Shown: positions 48,201 through 55,722, numbered from the stretch's first letter. The stretch is 64,000 nucleotides of DNA from Chondrilla cf. caribensis (GCA_964020155.1 OZ026555.1:2721282-2785281), one strand, 5' to 3'. The notes: generated by a model not told the origin, from the letters alone. Translations and numbers: made by a program.

Positions 48201-50864
48201 CATCAAAGACCCTGGTATGCCAGTAAACAGATTACCAGCACTGAAGTAACCTGTGGGCGCCACTTAAAACCCAGCAACGTGACCACACAAATGTCAAACA
48301 ATGAAAAAGGATGTAGGGATGACAAGCAAAAAAAGGGAAAGAACAAGGTAGGGATGTGTGGAATGAGAACACCGTCGGAGTGAGCAGCATGTCGGAATGA
48401 GAAGACTGTCGGAATATAACCATCCCTATATCAACAGCTGCAGACACTATACTGTGTATTGCACAAGCAATCACTGCTGTTGATATAGGGATGGTTATAT
48501 TCCGACAGTCTTCTCATTCCGACATGCTGCTCACTCCGACGGTGTTCTCATTCCACACATCCCTACCTTGTTCTTTCCCTTTTTTTGCTTGTCATCCCTA
48601 CATCCTTTTTCATTGTTAAATGTTTTTATTATGCTTGTTTGTATTCTTTTTTAACCAGAGGCATGTGATGTAAAATGTTTATAATGTGAAAAAAAAATTT
48701 AAAAAATCGTCCTCTCGGCGATTCGAACCAACCAAACTCGCCATCAAACCTGTAATCTGCTCACTGAGCCATCGTGACTCATGGTTATGAAGTAAGCGAA
48801 TATTTTTAATTGAACAAGATGGCGTATTACTATGAGGTAGTCGCCGAATAGTGCCGGAAATGCCGCAGTCACCATATGTAGTACAATCGTAGCAAGAGTA
48901 GGAAAGGGCACTCCGCGCTAAAAAATTAAGATCTCTCGTGTTAAAATTAGGTTCATAGCTCCAGCAGATACTTCGGTAGCTCTGTTGAAAAATATGTAGA
49001 GAAGAAGAAGAATCAGAAGAAGAAGAAGAAGAAGAAGTCCGAAAATTTGACCTTTAAGTTTTTTGACCTTTCGCCGGTTCGCCACTTCGACTACGTCCTT
49101 TTCACTTGTTAATAGTTTTGTTACTTCTCAAATCAGCCGAAAATGACTCCTGAATGCTCGCTTGGACTTAATACCTGTCCATAGGCGAAATTTTGCGAAA
49201 CTGCAATGTATGCGAGGTATAGGGCCGCCATTTTGTTTCCGCGTCATCCCTACATATAGAGTGCTATCGCACTCTATGATATCAATGAACACTTTCAAGG
49301 TTATTGTCAACCTCATACTGTATTGGTGTACAACAGTCTTGCTTGCTTAGTTGTTTAAGTGTTTGCATAAATTGATTCACTCTGTTTCATGGTGAGGTGC
49401 CCTGATCACAGGCGCTTCCTAATTTCCGATACTTTGGATTGTTGAAAAGGAATTTTTCTTCACGAACCACTTTACGGATCAAGTGTGGTATTAAACTGAT
49501 CCTCAATCTACAGAGCTAAGTTTGAAAGTTTGGGATAAAGTTCACCAAGTACAAGATGTTTGAAAGTAGAAAGCGTTTGGGATTAGGGCACCACACCATA
49601 CTCGGTTCTTGAAATTCATCAGCTTCCAATTCGGAATCAAATCACTTACTCAATAGCTAGTGGCTGGTTTTTCTCACTGCTAGAAAAATGCAAATGCTTA
49701 TGCTAGGCCATTTTGCAGGAAGAGAAAAAATGACCAGATTTATCGCAGCGAGTATTTGTATAATCATACTAGTAACTAATACATATTTCTCGTCTTCGCA
49801 TAATATAAGACACTGTAACAATCATACCATTATAAAGTGGTCCTTAAATTACCCATACGAAAAGCATATAGGACCATTGAGCTCATTAATCTACATTTCA
49901 AACCAATACAGGCATGCAAAAATGCAATTTATAAAATTCCAAGCAAAATTATAGTTTTCGATTGTATACACCTACATTGTTGGACGTCCAACATTACATT
50001 TATAGTAGTGATGATCTCCATACATTAGTATAATATTATAGGCAAGCATCCCTCAGCAGAATTCGATAATGAATAAATTACAGGCAACAAACCTAACCAT
50101 ACATGCAAGCTAGGTGCAGATAGACTCACCAAAGAAATAGCTTCATCAGACAATTCAACTTTATGCATGACTACAGCATGTTGCTGCAAGTCTCTTTGAT
50201 CCTGCAATAACATGATGAAGTAGACCGACAGTGAAGTACGTACGTATTGGAAATAGTGGTCCACGTGTGCATAGGACAACTATAAATATCAGGTGTCTGT
50301 GTATGTAGGTATTGGTCTAGCTAGGAAAACCATGTCATTCAATTGAGAACTGTTAAATGACACTCAAGGAAACTTATAAGTTTGAAATGATAATAAAAGA
50401 GAAATATACACATCATGCATCTGCATCCCTCATACAGTAGCATAATGATGTGATGTGAACTGTACTGTTGGTTAATATTTGCTTATACATGCTGTATTGA
50501 ACAAATATTTCAAAACAGAAAAACTAATAATAATTTCAATTTTGTATGGCTCCCATCAAATACAACAGTAACCACTTGTAATAACAGATGCAAACACAGG
50601 CAGTCTCATACATTCAACCAAATATTACCTGAGCACTGACAACAGATTGTAGCTGGTGTGCAATGTTCTGTGTTGAATCCTCATGACTACGATAGCTGTC
50701 AGCTGTGTTTATAAAGAAATGAACAAAAAGTTAATTATTCTCTTCATGTATAGTTTGTTAATCTTGAAGTATATGAATAATATAAAGTGTGGTTTTATTA
50801 GGAATCCTTGCATTGGTCATGCAGTTGCTATAAAATTACTAACAGCTTATAAGCACTCACACAT
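24189..50864 (-). CDS. NACHT-domain NLR-like receptor, block B copy, full-length model interrupted by a retrotransposon
   Basis: Probable intracellular immune receptor. Coding exons: 50864-50861, 50702-50629, 50201-50130, 48119-46442, 46009-45876, 45108-44992, 43783-43679, 39243-39187, (38982-38957 plus 35955-35852, split by a Ty3 insertion), 31364-31201, 29871-29785, 27922-27811, 27077-26914, 24792-24706 and 24224-24189. Every junction has AG/GT borders, phases match throughout, and the sum is 3,021 nt (1,006 aa plus stop). Order: helical N-terminal linker, NACHT, post-NACHT exon, then a divergent repeat region built of exon triplets ending ILSTGGFPFIT. The repeats have LRR-like leucine spacing (LLKGISLCQNVQHLVIDCG) but are not textbook LRRs. 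It is longer than its block A sister, which lost everything after the fifth exon. Whether a working mRNA is made depends on how the insertion is spliced. Confidence 0.68.
24706..24792 (-). CDS. NLR Z-type exon, second cassette
   Basis: An 87-nt phase-0 exon, acceptor ctgaccag, donor CTTTT|GTAAGT. It reads DNTPVDEKELCEAWSQCKCK then TVKMEIATF. Confidence 0.65.
26914..27077 (-). CDS. NLR Y-type exon, second cassette
   Basis: A 164-nt exon, acceptor attacag, donor ACTGCT|GTAAGT. It reads YDESWMSSLKQLLAPRLTSQ, LKLYLSPAEWAAILCGVGGA, then EDLKELDVTMELTA. It is a close paralogue of 31201-31364. Confidence 0.65.
27811..27922 (-). CDS. NLR X-type exon, second cassette
   Basis: A 112-nt exon, acceptor acttgtag, donor TCTG|GTAAGT. 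It reads KEWTELKKSIVRALLKGISL then CQNVQHLVIDCGYNCSS. The leucine spacing and the asparagine before QHL recall an LRR helix-strand unit. Confidence 0.65.
28400..29369. other. Intronic or spacer DNA without supported features
   Basis: The short open frames here show no splice context or conservation in the other cassette. Confidence 0.4.
29785..29871 (-). CDS. NLR Z-type exon, first cassette
   Basis: An 87-nt phase-0 exon, acceptor ctgaccag, donor TATTAT|GTAAGT. It reads DKTPVDENELCEAWSQCKCK then TMKMEIGYY. It is nearly identical to the exon at 24706-24792. Confidence 0.65.
31201..31364 (-). CDS. NLR Y-type exon, first cassette
   Basis: A 164-nt exon, acceptor tcacag, donor GCTGAT|GTAAGT. 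It reads YDESWISSLKLLLVPCLTSQ, LRLHLSLAELAAILCGVGGA, then KDLEELNFTMKLAD. It has the same length and phase as 26914-27077. Confidence 0.65.
32700..33200. repeat. G-run-rich repeat
   Basis: Contains a run of about 17 G near 33,125 and related motifs (gggggggggcacttgc near 32,850, aaggggggcacatgccccc near 33,165). It looks like a decayed repeat with similar ends, but I cannot define its borders. Confidence 0.35.
33274..33345 (+). repeat. tRNA-derived SINE head
   Basis: A polymerase III A-box-like CGCTCAGTGGTTATGGCG is followed about 35 bp later by a B-box-like TGTTTGAGTCCC, the spacing of tRNA-derived SINE promoters. It does not fold as a functional tRNA. A related head on the minus strand lies at 48712-48790. 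Confidence 0.45.
33826..34800 (+). pseudogene. Decayed Tc1/mariner transposase, same family as 41062-42081
   Basis: The N-terminal helix-turn-helix part is recognisable (VRLKLGQIVYLVGA, DRPKNGSPKTVPEMHYRH). After frameshifts and a stop near 34,322, the C-terminal half is open from 34376 (WAGISRRGATSIVLLDGIMT, HTLYQDDDPKHTS, ESPNLNPIEKVWRSMK), so the second Asp and the Glu of the DDE triad are still legible. It is similar to the intact transposase but clearly not identical, so this is an older insertion. It lies in an intron of the block B NLR. No BEN-protein remnant was seen beside it. Confidence 0.75.
35852..35955 (-). CDS. NLR X-type exon, 3' part, block B, adjoining the Ty3 insertion
   Basis: Encodes SIMKVLMKELSSCQNVQHLI then CNADFPTSVRESY, donor TATG|GTAAGT. 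It is clearly homologous to the X exon 27811-27922 (KSIVRALLKGISLCQNVQHL). The Ty3 5' LTR begins at 35956. The remaining first 26 nt of the exon lie beyond the element at 38957-38982 (NIFKSM...). On the minus strand the LTR edge plus one host base gives ...gttacag|ATGTCT, a usable acceptor in the correct frame. Confidence 0.65.
35956..36083 (+). repeat. 5' LTR of the Ty3 element
   Basis: A 128-bp LTR, TGTAACAATG...GTATTACA, unusually short. Read by eye it is identical to the 3' LTR. It contains repeated TGATG/TGTAATG motifs. The first codons of the pol frame (ATG at 36046) lie inside it. Confidence 0.92.
36046..38733 (+). CDS. pol: Ty3/gypsy pol polyprotein fragment (RT, RNase H, integrase)
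   Basis: The 895-codon frame starts within the 5' LTR. RT begins at the strand carrying the first catalytic Asp (YFSTLDLSSGYWQ, D30) and has the YIDD box at about 96-99; the finger subdomain upstream is gone. RNase H follows with TDAS, ELETLA and YTDHSA. Integrase has an H-H-C-C zinc motif (HYHGGPFGGH, NCPDC), a DDE core (FGIDVMEL, LSDRGTN, ...ERFNRTL with the Glu) and a GPY-type C-terminal module (WYGPYRIVSL). There is no chromodomain. No frameshift or stop was seen. The loss of gag, protease and RT fingers means it cannot be autonomous; the first codons upstream of about residue 20 are LTR or junction sequence and not family sequence. Confidence 0.9.
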   Translation: MKKWRILPCEVLQWRSSPQLGPARYFSTLDLSSGYWQIAMHPDSQEKTAFATHEGLHEFLVMPFGLKNAPATFQRLMQQVLMGLNPTDGTPFVSVYIDDIMIFSRTQEDHIRHLELVLKRFTEVNLKLKPEKCSFFCQEVEYLGYRITSSGLQTSQCHVEAVKNFPQPTDVKGVRRFLGLASYYRRFVRSFAKLAQPLHALTRKSVDFHWSEECQEAFKTLKDCLTKAPILTYPDFKARFYLETDASIQGLGCVLSQKKDDGKLHPIAFASRALSPGERNYSITELETLAVVWGISHFRAYLYGSDVTIYTDHSAVKSVLLDPHAVGKHARWWSRVFNSGINEVEILYRPGRDNACADALSRHPIRPAPKRGVAESETQVMLTSVEEDLEALLKRVPNSQELIQDAQTLHEEQLKDPKLYQIWDYLQSERLPTDDQEAKKIVASAQLYVLSEDILYYLDPHLKKVQRAVVPKHLRGKVMEHYHGGPFGGHFSGDRLFKTLKRQWWWKDMYKDCVHHAKNCPDCSFVAGGGKPGKPPLQPIPVSRPFQIFGIDVMELPRTAQGNRYVLVLQDFLSKWPLVYAMPDQKTDRIVRILVNEVVPMFGVPEALLSDRGTNLLSYLMKDVCSLLGIEKLNSTAYHPQTDGLTERFNRTLKALLRKHAVKFGNQWDLHLPAVLWAYRNVPHSSTGEKPSYLLFGVDLRSPTDATLYPESPFEPADISDYREEIVTSFALARQSAVSVMTEAQKKYKKYYDRNSKPLDYKIGDWILIRFPAEESGKQRKLSKPWYGPYRIVSLTETGVTAIKVYLPEDGTIAVHASRVTRCPPGFPAGSYWYGGKRSGPGRPPRWVDKMVNHNDHCAQALTKGCQEADEAPNEIDDTESTKVEPCPTTTPQEV
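38825..38952 (+). repeat. 3' LTR of the Ty3 element
   Basis: A 128-bp copy identical to the 5' LTR, preceded by the polypurine tract and followed by the CATC target duplication. Confidence 0.92.
39187..39243 (-). CDS. NLR exon 8, block B (Z-type)
   Basis: A 57-nt exon in phase 0, acceptor tttccag, donor ATTACT|GTAAGT. It reads GDSDTKWKTVKLSLPKRIT. The core KTVKLSLP resembles KTVKMEI of the Z exons at 24706-24792 and 29785-29871. It lies between the Ty3 element and the Tc1+BEN element, so the flanking introns hold both insertions. Confidence 0.55.
39743..40810 (-). CDS. BEN-domain protein encoded inside the Tc1-like transposon
   Basis: 355 aa, intronless and intact. A second Met at residue 14 (MSSNDKIEVEWLDTG) may be the true start. 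Residues about 20-72 look like a Tudor/chromo-type beta-barrel (VEWLDTG, VGRTVNAIWGKS, YTCKVTKID). A basic cluster RNKRKRSRED near 88-97 suggests nuclear import. Residues 151-193 are helical and leucine-rich. Residues about 275-352 match the BEN DNA-binding fold: RNLAARLTQALFTDEEKKSS then N-V-x-G-x-G-G-K-x-S-L, VDAIRESCYKQFP and IRHAMDEVCRKI. BEN proteins bind DNA and chromatin. Its position within the same inverted repeats and divergent to the transposase marks it as an accessory gene, perhaps for target choice or silencing evasion (inference). Confidence 0.8.
   Translation of the reverse strand: MRIRLIVCQVCFKMSSNDKIEVEWLDTGRSQGKRSWIKRTNVKKGDIMVGRTVNAIWGKSKRLYTCKVTKIDASSPEIQMQEEVSRVRNKRKRSREDEPFLLEIGSPAPHPQPEKPNSTFPLEKTVEIPIIAAGSSSSEQSSVAVDSTSKRLDEIVQMIRESGLSDFKERFEDLIDCISGINAKIRALELSIRSSYHQEPAPNEYVPGTGPLSSTLQPEAETMILHEIENLLPSATTSVLQDVGNLPNNSRDTGIQKFTISYVIIDRAMSGCRSCRNLAARLTQALFTDEEKKSSNVRGVGGKQSLNEAKVDAIRESCYKQFPLDRVESKVNADREIRHAMDEVCRKIRAKQPLQ
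40811..41061. promoter_or_regulatory. Divergent promoter region of the Tc1+BEN element
   Basis: A 251-bp spacer between the two divergent start codons, so it must serve both genes. It holds GGATATCCGTGGTTATCTGA then GGATATCTGCG, related to the subterminal GCGGATATC motif, which suggests binding sites shared between the termini and the promoter. Confidence 0.45.
41062..42081 (+). CDS. Tc1/mariner-family DD34E transposase
   Basis: 339 aa, cut-and-paste transposase. The N-terminal paired-type helix-turn-helix region (residues 5-60) is followed by the GRP-like linker RSGRPKAIPD (62-70). A second DNA-binding helix region precedes the catalytic core: D158 in FTDESS, D242 in YQDNDPKHTS and E277 in SPDLNPIEKVW, which gives exactly 34 residues between the second Asp and Glu. 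The WAGIS motif is present at 194-198. Length and motifs fit a complete Tc1-type enzyme. The start ATG is the first in the open frame, 251 bp from the divergent BEN gene. No introns are needed. Confidence 0.93.
   Translation: MGLTTYQREKVIALWRMSGTYTTCTEIQRALGREGITTTRQTVRRTIDRWKLLGGVCDRARSGRPKAIPDEHYKYIDHLLSENDELTAKDLIEHMTAKFGPVTYSERTMARARQDLGWTYSTARYCQAIREQNKLKRLVWCQDRLKEDERFDNVIFTDESSIVLEVHRRKSFRKRGQPRKLKYKHKHPLKIHVWAGISKQGATGIVMFNGILTATRYADILSASLIPFIQTAYSDGHRLYQDNDPKHTSRYIQHFFEEHDITWWKSPAESPDLNPIEKVWGSMKTYLRDKHKPKNMADLKAGIKLYWKKMTPDVCARYIAHLSKVLPDVITEQGGPTGH
42994..43543. mobile_element. Decayed copy of the CGGTACTAATCAT MITE
   Basis: The left end reads GGTACTGATCATATAAAACA, and the interior matches the reverse complement of 19561-20110 (GACGATTGCGAAAATGTACA, TTATTCGAGTTACATGAAGC). 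The right end is poorly preserved. The short open frame 43178-43420 is MITE sequence, not a gene. Confidence 0.6.
43679..43783 (-). CDS. NLR exon 7, block B
   Basis: A 105-nt phase-0 exon, acceptor gattgcag, donor ATTAAG|GTATGC. It reads FSEDSPNERLLSCIVKGLVN then STSALEITTEDPCIK. The part ERLLSCIVKGLVNSTSALEI has the same helix-then-strand leucine pattern as the X-type exons (SIVRALLKGISLCQNVQHLV). Confidence 0.55.
43842..44532. mobile_element. 691-bp element with CAGGGCTCAAAATTAA ends
   Basis: Inverted ends: left CAGGGCTCAAAATTAA, right TTAAAATTGAGCCCTG, with further imperfect pairing inside (gttgcccacaggacaa against gttgtccagtcgtc). It is noncoding. No clear target duplication was found, so the superfamily is undecided. 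Confidence 0.6.
44611..44725. repeat. 56-bp-arm hairpin with 3-nt loop
   Basis: Left arm 44611-44666 and right arm 44670-44725 are reverse complements with a single mismatch; the centre reads TTTGTATGTAACATACAAA. It lies in an intron of the block B NLR. It may be a snap-back MITE remnant or an inverted duplication. Confidence 0.9.
44992..45108 (-). CDS. NLR exon 6, block B
   Basis: A 117-nt exon in phase 0 at both ends, acceptor tctatag, donor TTCAAA|GTAACT. It reads TNRSSASSTGGLGDELFCRK then AAALDWLEFSVTSAFK. It occupies the position of the Y-type exon of the later cassettes but is too diverged to align with confidence. Confidence 0.5.
45876..46009 (-). CDS. Post-NACHT exon of the block B NLR
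   Basis: A 134-nt exon equal to 1069-1202 in block A. It encodes LPPNSSITCARLGHVPVYIV and on to LIIDGM, with the donor GATG|GTGAGT. The duplication's left boundary lies about 90 bp beyond this donor, so the following intron is half shared and half unique. Confidence 0.75.
46442..48119 (-). CDS. NACHT exon of the block B NLR
   Basis: A 1,678-nt exon, acceptor ccctag|ATC at 48119, donor AAG|GTATAT at 46442. Walker A GAPGCGKSTLSRQ, Walker B FILDDYDELEE (DDYDEL where block A has DGYDEL), DVVITTRPVTCREL, HVEILGFKIKHIEEYIDKYF and CRIPIVLEIVCKVHYL are all present, followed by the same winged-helix-like end as in block A. The frame is intact. Differences from block A cluster at the helices after Walker A and just after the EYIDKYF motif, where block B is 6 codons shorter. 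Confidence 0.93.
48297..48617. repeat. Large perfect inverted repeat, 142-bp arms
   Basis: Arms 48297-48438 and 48476-48617 read as exact reverse complements around a 37-nt loop. The arm contains GTAGGGATGACAAGCAAAAA, GAATGAGAACACCGTCGGAG and the motif GTCGGAATGAGAAGACTGTC. It is part of a 1.77-kb segment (about 48,180-49,950) present only in block B, within the intron upstream of the NACHT exon. Perfect arms imply a recent origin. Confidence 0.9.
48712..48790 (-). repeat. tRNA-derived SINE head, minus strand
   Basis: Read on the minus strand: A-box ATGGCTCAGTGAGCAGATTA, then B-box GGTTCGAATCGCC about 30 bp later, followed by a T-rich stretch. It does not form a full tRNA cloverleaf. It lies in the block-B-specific segment next to the perfect inverted repeat. 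Confidence 0.55.
48791..49950. other. Remainder of the block-B-specific intron insertion
   Basis: Contains a GAA-rich microsatellite near 49,005-49,037 and no supported gene. Block A has about 320 unrelated bases at the corresponding place (3,990-4,310). Confidence 0.5.
50130..50201 (-). CDS. NLR exon 3, block B
   Basis: A 72-nt phase-0 exon, acceptor attgcag, donor TCTTTG|GTGAGT. It reads DQRDLQQHAVVMHKVELSDE then AISL. The block A exon 4507-4578 differs at two residues. Confidence 0.65.
50629..50702 (-). CDS. NLR exon 2, block B
   Basis: A 74-nt exon, acceptor aacacag, donor GCTCAG|GTAATA. It reads DSYRSHEDSTQNIAHQLQSV then VSAQ. It is more diverged from block A (5020-5093: HKDVAERLEHQLQSFVTAQ) than the other N-terminal exons. 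Confidence 0.6.
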
Positions 50865-50941
50865 TATTCTCTGTATCTCAGTGATCCACCCAGGTGACCA
50901 TTGGAGAATACAGCAGGGGAGCTTCTCAGGTGAATACCAAT
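50861..50941 (-). CDS. Start-codon exon of the block B NLR, with leader uORF
   Basis: An 81-nt exon, acceptor tttag, donor ATGT|GTGAGT. The coding start is ATG at 50864-50862. The leader uORF MVTWVDH-stop lies at 50901-50878, identical in peptide to block A and with a favourable CCAATGG context. Confidence 0.5.
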
Positions 50942-52016
50942 CTAAACATATGGAGAAGTTAGTATGGACATTGTCAATAAGATGAAGCAAATAATATTAT
51001 GTATAATTATGTGTGATAACAATATCAATAGTATATCAACAATTATAGTACACTATAATATTATATATCATACAGAAGAAGTGAGGAAGAAAGGACGCAT
51101 TAAAATGATAATAACAAGAAAATATCATTGTGAAAGTAATAGTATGGCAAATAGTACTAGTACAGTTTAAATAAATTAAGTGAATTAGTTTGAATATAGC
51201 AATAATCAAAGTCAGTACAAAATTATAATTATAATAATGACTATAATAGCACACTAATTGATTACTATTATGCACTATTATTGCAGATTATGAACTAACA
51301 ACTTAAGAATATAATAACATTACTAAAAGATAACTGTACATTAGATTGTAATAAAATACGCAGGAATACAATGAAAAATTATAAACTGTATGTAATACGT
51401 GCATATAACAATAATAATAGTACATTACAATTGAATGATATACGTACATTAGATAATAATCAATACAGATTACCATCAATAAATAAATAACAATCAATAA
51501 ATTAATAAGCAAACAAACAATAGACTAATATTAAGGTAATAGGATAGGTATAGTGATTGTAAATGATTATATGACAAAATAAATGAACAATTTATACAAA
51601 TGGTATATTCAAAAATTGCATGAGGAATTCGATTAATAATTTATAATGTCATTAGTAACAAATAATTATAAAATTTAATTAATTTATAACCAGTAATAAG
51701 ATGAATTTAGTTCAAGCAGACAATATCAATATCAATATGTAGGAACACTTTCTGGTTTTGGGGGCCAGCTTCATAGTAGAAATGTACTATAGGCCTACAC
51801 GTGAAGAAATGCATAGTAAATGCAAGTGGTGAATTCAAAACGCTAGTGGATTATTTCGAAGAAAACAGTCAGCAGCTTCAACAGGGTGCCTTAGGGACAA
51901 TTTGGAGGATCCTGGATGTAGATATACGACCTGTACCTGTGAGCAGTGATCACATTGATTCCAACAAGAGCTACCAATATATTGATGTAGCTAGCTAGGA
52001 CAAACTCTACTGTAGT

Positions 52017-52065
52017 GGCAAGGAAATTATTAGGGGGGCTATAGCCCCCTAATAATTTCCTTGCC
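52017..52065. repeat. 49-bp near-perfect palindrome
   Basis: GGCAAGGAAATTATTAGGGG on the left is mirrored by CCCCTAATAATTTCCTTGCC on the right around GGCTATAGC. It lies in the leader intron of the block B NLR and is absent from block A. Confidence 0.85.
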
Positions 52066-52969
52066 CTAGCCCCCATGGTTCCTACGTCTATGCATGTAAT
52101 CACATTCATACTAGGTAGAATTAGTCTACTTATAAGACTTATTTATGAATCCATTTATAAATGTCTTTAATTAACATTACTTATTTCTTATGTATTTCTT
52201 TGTATACATTGAATAAATTTAATCACAAATTTACACTAAATTATAACTACACACAATACAATTAAATAGGAATTCCATATTCAAGAACAGTAATCAATAA
52301 TTGATATTCAGCTGGTGTATATGCTTATTTATATTTGTTACAATGAACTCATAAACTAGCAATCATACAATTTGCAAATTAAAAACATAAAAGACAATAA
52401 GCATCTTGCTTCTTATCCATTTCTATCCTGCTCCATTTATTACCCATGCATGTAATGATCTTACATTAGTGTATGCATAGTACATTATGCAAATATACAG
52501 CACTCTTATCAAACATGCATCCTATTGTATCAAACTGATTGTTTATACTCTATTTTCTGAATATTTTTAATACATGTATATATACTGTATGTTGGGTATA
52601 TTAAATACAATAATATTATTATTATACCTATGCATGCATGTAAAGATATTGACAATACAAAACCAGTAATTAATTCATCTCTCTGCCATATCTAGGAATG
52701 GCACATGCACTGTTGTGCTCTCACATTGGTGTGATATTCTTGCAATGATTTACATGGAACCCCCATAATCCAACACTTTCACGTCATCTATAATCTGATC
52801 ACATTGAAATCCATAGATTGCACTATAAAAACCTCTATAGTCTGACATTTCGCGTCAATTCGACATGCATTGTGGTCCCAAGTGAATGTCGGATAATCAA
52901 GGTTCCACTGTCTTTTAATTATAATTTTTTACAGTATAATAATCCATATATCCGCGCATGTAATCTTAC

Positions 52970-53430
52970 CTCAAAATTCAATACTAGCTCAATACCCTCA
53001 GGGTAAGGAAACGACGATTGACTTCTGACTTTAAGCCCCAATATTCCTTCGAAATGAATCCAGGGAAGAACACTAAATGTGGTCTTTATTCCTCGTCAAG
53101 GAACTATTATAAGGTAAAAAAATACATCAAATTCGTAATGAAATCGATAACACGTTACTATAGGTAGCTAGAGAGAGTTAGAAAAGCAAAACAAATGTTA
53201 CAATTAGCTACCTTTGGCCGACTGTTTCTTCCTTGTCTATTGTCACGGTAACAAATTTCAACTCTGCAGCAATCAATAAAAAACGTTTCCTTGAATGAAA
53301 TGTGTTGCCTATGATGCCTTGTACTCGACGTCCAATTCCTAGCCTCACCTATGCCTCGACCTGAACACCACAAGCCTGTCAGGGGAGCGAGGGAGCGAGT
53401 GACGATCGAGGGGCGGGTCCGCTCCGATGA
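52970..53430 (-). promoter_or_regulatory. Leader exons of the block B NLR
   Basis: Counterparts of the block A leader: about 53430-53212 (donor AAAG|GTAGCT) and 53103-52970 (acceptor ataatag, donor GAG|GTAAGA). Stops in all frames of the second exon support a noncoding role. Confidence 0.4.
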
Positions 53431-53529
53431 GTTGATCCCTGGAATTATTGATTCAATATGAAAATGGCGGGCATTCGACATGCTGGATCGCTGGAAAGAA
53501 ATCAAATGTTCGGAAAAGAATTTTGTCAT

Positions 53530-54900
53530 CATGGAGTTTGGACAACATTCCTCGTCTTTTGAACCAGTAGCTTTGATATCCCTTGTTCTGTGCTTGTCGG
53601 TCCGTCATCTACCTATGGTCTGTTGAATCGGGTTCTAACTCTGTCTCCACCACCGTGTGCACCACAGCAGTGTGTGTCGAGTTGGCAGTAGAAATACCTA
53701 GCTTATTGCTAACGTAGAATAGATTATCTATGGTTGTATTGACCAAACGAAATCCCCTGGTGACGATTTGCTGTTGTATACCATCTGAAAACCTGTTATA
53801 GCTACTGTCCAATTACACCAAATGAACAAGAAGCAGTGTACCAGTGGGAACAGCTATCCCACAGGGAGACCTACCTCCTGGTTACAACAACATGACCATT
53901 GCCAACATCTCCTCTAGCTTCCCCATGCCTTCTGATGTGAGTTGTTCGGTGTACGTACATGACAAGGTGTAACATGTGTTGTCTCACTACCACAGTGTAT
54001 AGACATGTGTACATTCAACACATCACCAGTGCAGGATACATGTGATGTGTATGTTTATATCCAATGAGTGTGTGATGTACACATGTCATCGTCATGTACT
54101 GAATGTTTAACATAAACACCATGTTATGTATACAGTCTGAGTTAGGGGACCTGAAACACATCACACATTGTTCCGATTGTTGAATGAAATAATAACCATT
54201 GACGTTGGTGGTGTGGGATACCATGATTGAAGCAAATACTCCCAACAGCTGTGCATATTCCATCTGTGACTACTGAAAGATCTTCAGGTCCCAAAGATTC
54301 ATGATTCCAGATAAATTTATATTCTCATGTATATTAATACATGTGTGTATACCTTTTAACAATTGGTACGGTAGTAGCGCTTATCAACATGTGCGTATAT
54401 TGTTTCTTATGACTAATATGTATAATATAATGCTAGCATGTACATAGACATGGCAGATCTTCATGATAGTAACTGTATCCACATGTAAATATGTACATGT
54501 TCCCGAATCACACCACATTTCAGATATACGTACACCTTGATGTACCTGGGTCTATTGTAGTTTGACTGGCTGAAGTATTTCCGAACCTTCTTCAACTCTG
54601 TTGGTCTTGGTGCCAACATCACCAGTGAGACTGTGGTCATTGTGAGCTCTCCAGAGTATTTCCAATGTATTTCATGTTCCATGACCAAAACTGTGCGAGG
54701 GACTACTGTAGGTTTCTGTTGCAGTGTAGACAACACACCTACTGATCATGTATGAACCACACCACATGAATATCATTACAATGTCACTGAATGTCTCCCT
54801 GTTTGCACTACAGTCACAATAACTGTAGGCTGTAATGGAACCACTGCAATGGGACTAGAATGTTATTTTCAGCAGCTATCAAGTTTGTCTAGTTCCTGAG
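53530..54900 (+). pseudogene. Fragments of an extracellular-type protein, block B
   Basis: Matches 7443-8890. The ATG is at 53531 (MEFGQHSSSFEPVALISLVL, a signal-peptide-like start), then IPQGDLPPGYNNMTIANIS and GANITSETVVIVSSPEYFQC then ISCSMTKTVRGTTVGFCCSV. The stop that interrupts block A in the last piece is absent here, but others remain. The family is unknown. Confidence 0.3.
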
Positions 54901-55722
54901 CCTTTAAATTTATATCCATAATTCCTACCAAGTCTGTACAATAATGTAATGAATACAATTTGCCATGCCATCCATCTAGGAACACAGCACTTACCACCTA
55001 AACCCAGAGCAGTTCCTTTTGTGTTCCTCTGAGCAATGGGCTATACAAAAACAACATAGAATGCTTGTGTTCAATTCCTCCATCAGCAGAATCCATTCAA
55101 GATTGTGGTTACCTGTTCAATAATTGGTACATATCCCTTTTCACCACAAACCCCTCAAATGTCCACCATATTCTTTGCTTCCTTCTAAATTGGGTCTCGC
55201 TCCACAAGACTAAACTGGTGTTTGAATATCTATGTACATATTACTGTAATTTTCACATGAACGTAGCTCATTGATACCTGCTGAATACAGATCCTGCCTA
55301 CCCTTTGTGTCCTGTTCACCATGTAGTGTTGTTGAGAACTACGTCAAGTGGCAGCTTGCTCTTCCTTACATCCCACTGTTGAGTACCCTGTTCCGCTGTC
55401 TGGCTGATGCATTTTATGAGGACATTGGTGGAAAAGGGGTTCTCCATATCATACTTACATATGTAACCGTGTGTGTATTACATGAGAGTAAATTTGTATA
55501 ATATTCAGTTGAATGTGTAGTAATGAGTGTACAGTATATAACAGGGTGTCTACATGTACATATGTATCCTGGTTGAAGGTAACATCAAAGGAACCGACTT
55601 AAGTACATTCCCCATGTACTAGCTCAGAACGGATGAAGTTGATACACTTTTCGACAAATCCAGATTAATTTGATACACTTTTTGACAAAATGTAATTGGT
55701 TCTGAGTTGCCAGGATACATAA

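Noticed and set aside
48712..48790. Functional tRNA gene
   Set aside because: A- and B-box-like sequences are present, but the arms do not pair into a cloverleaf; better explained as a SINE head.
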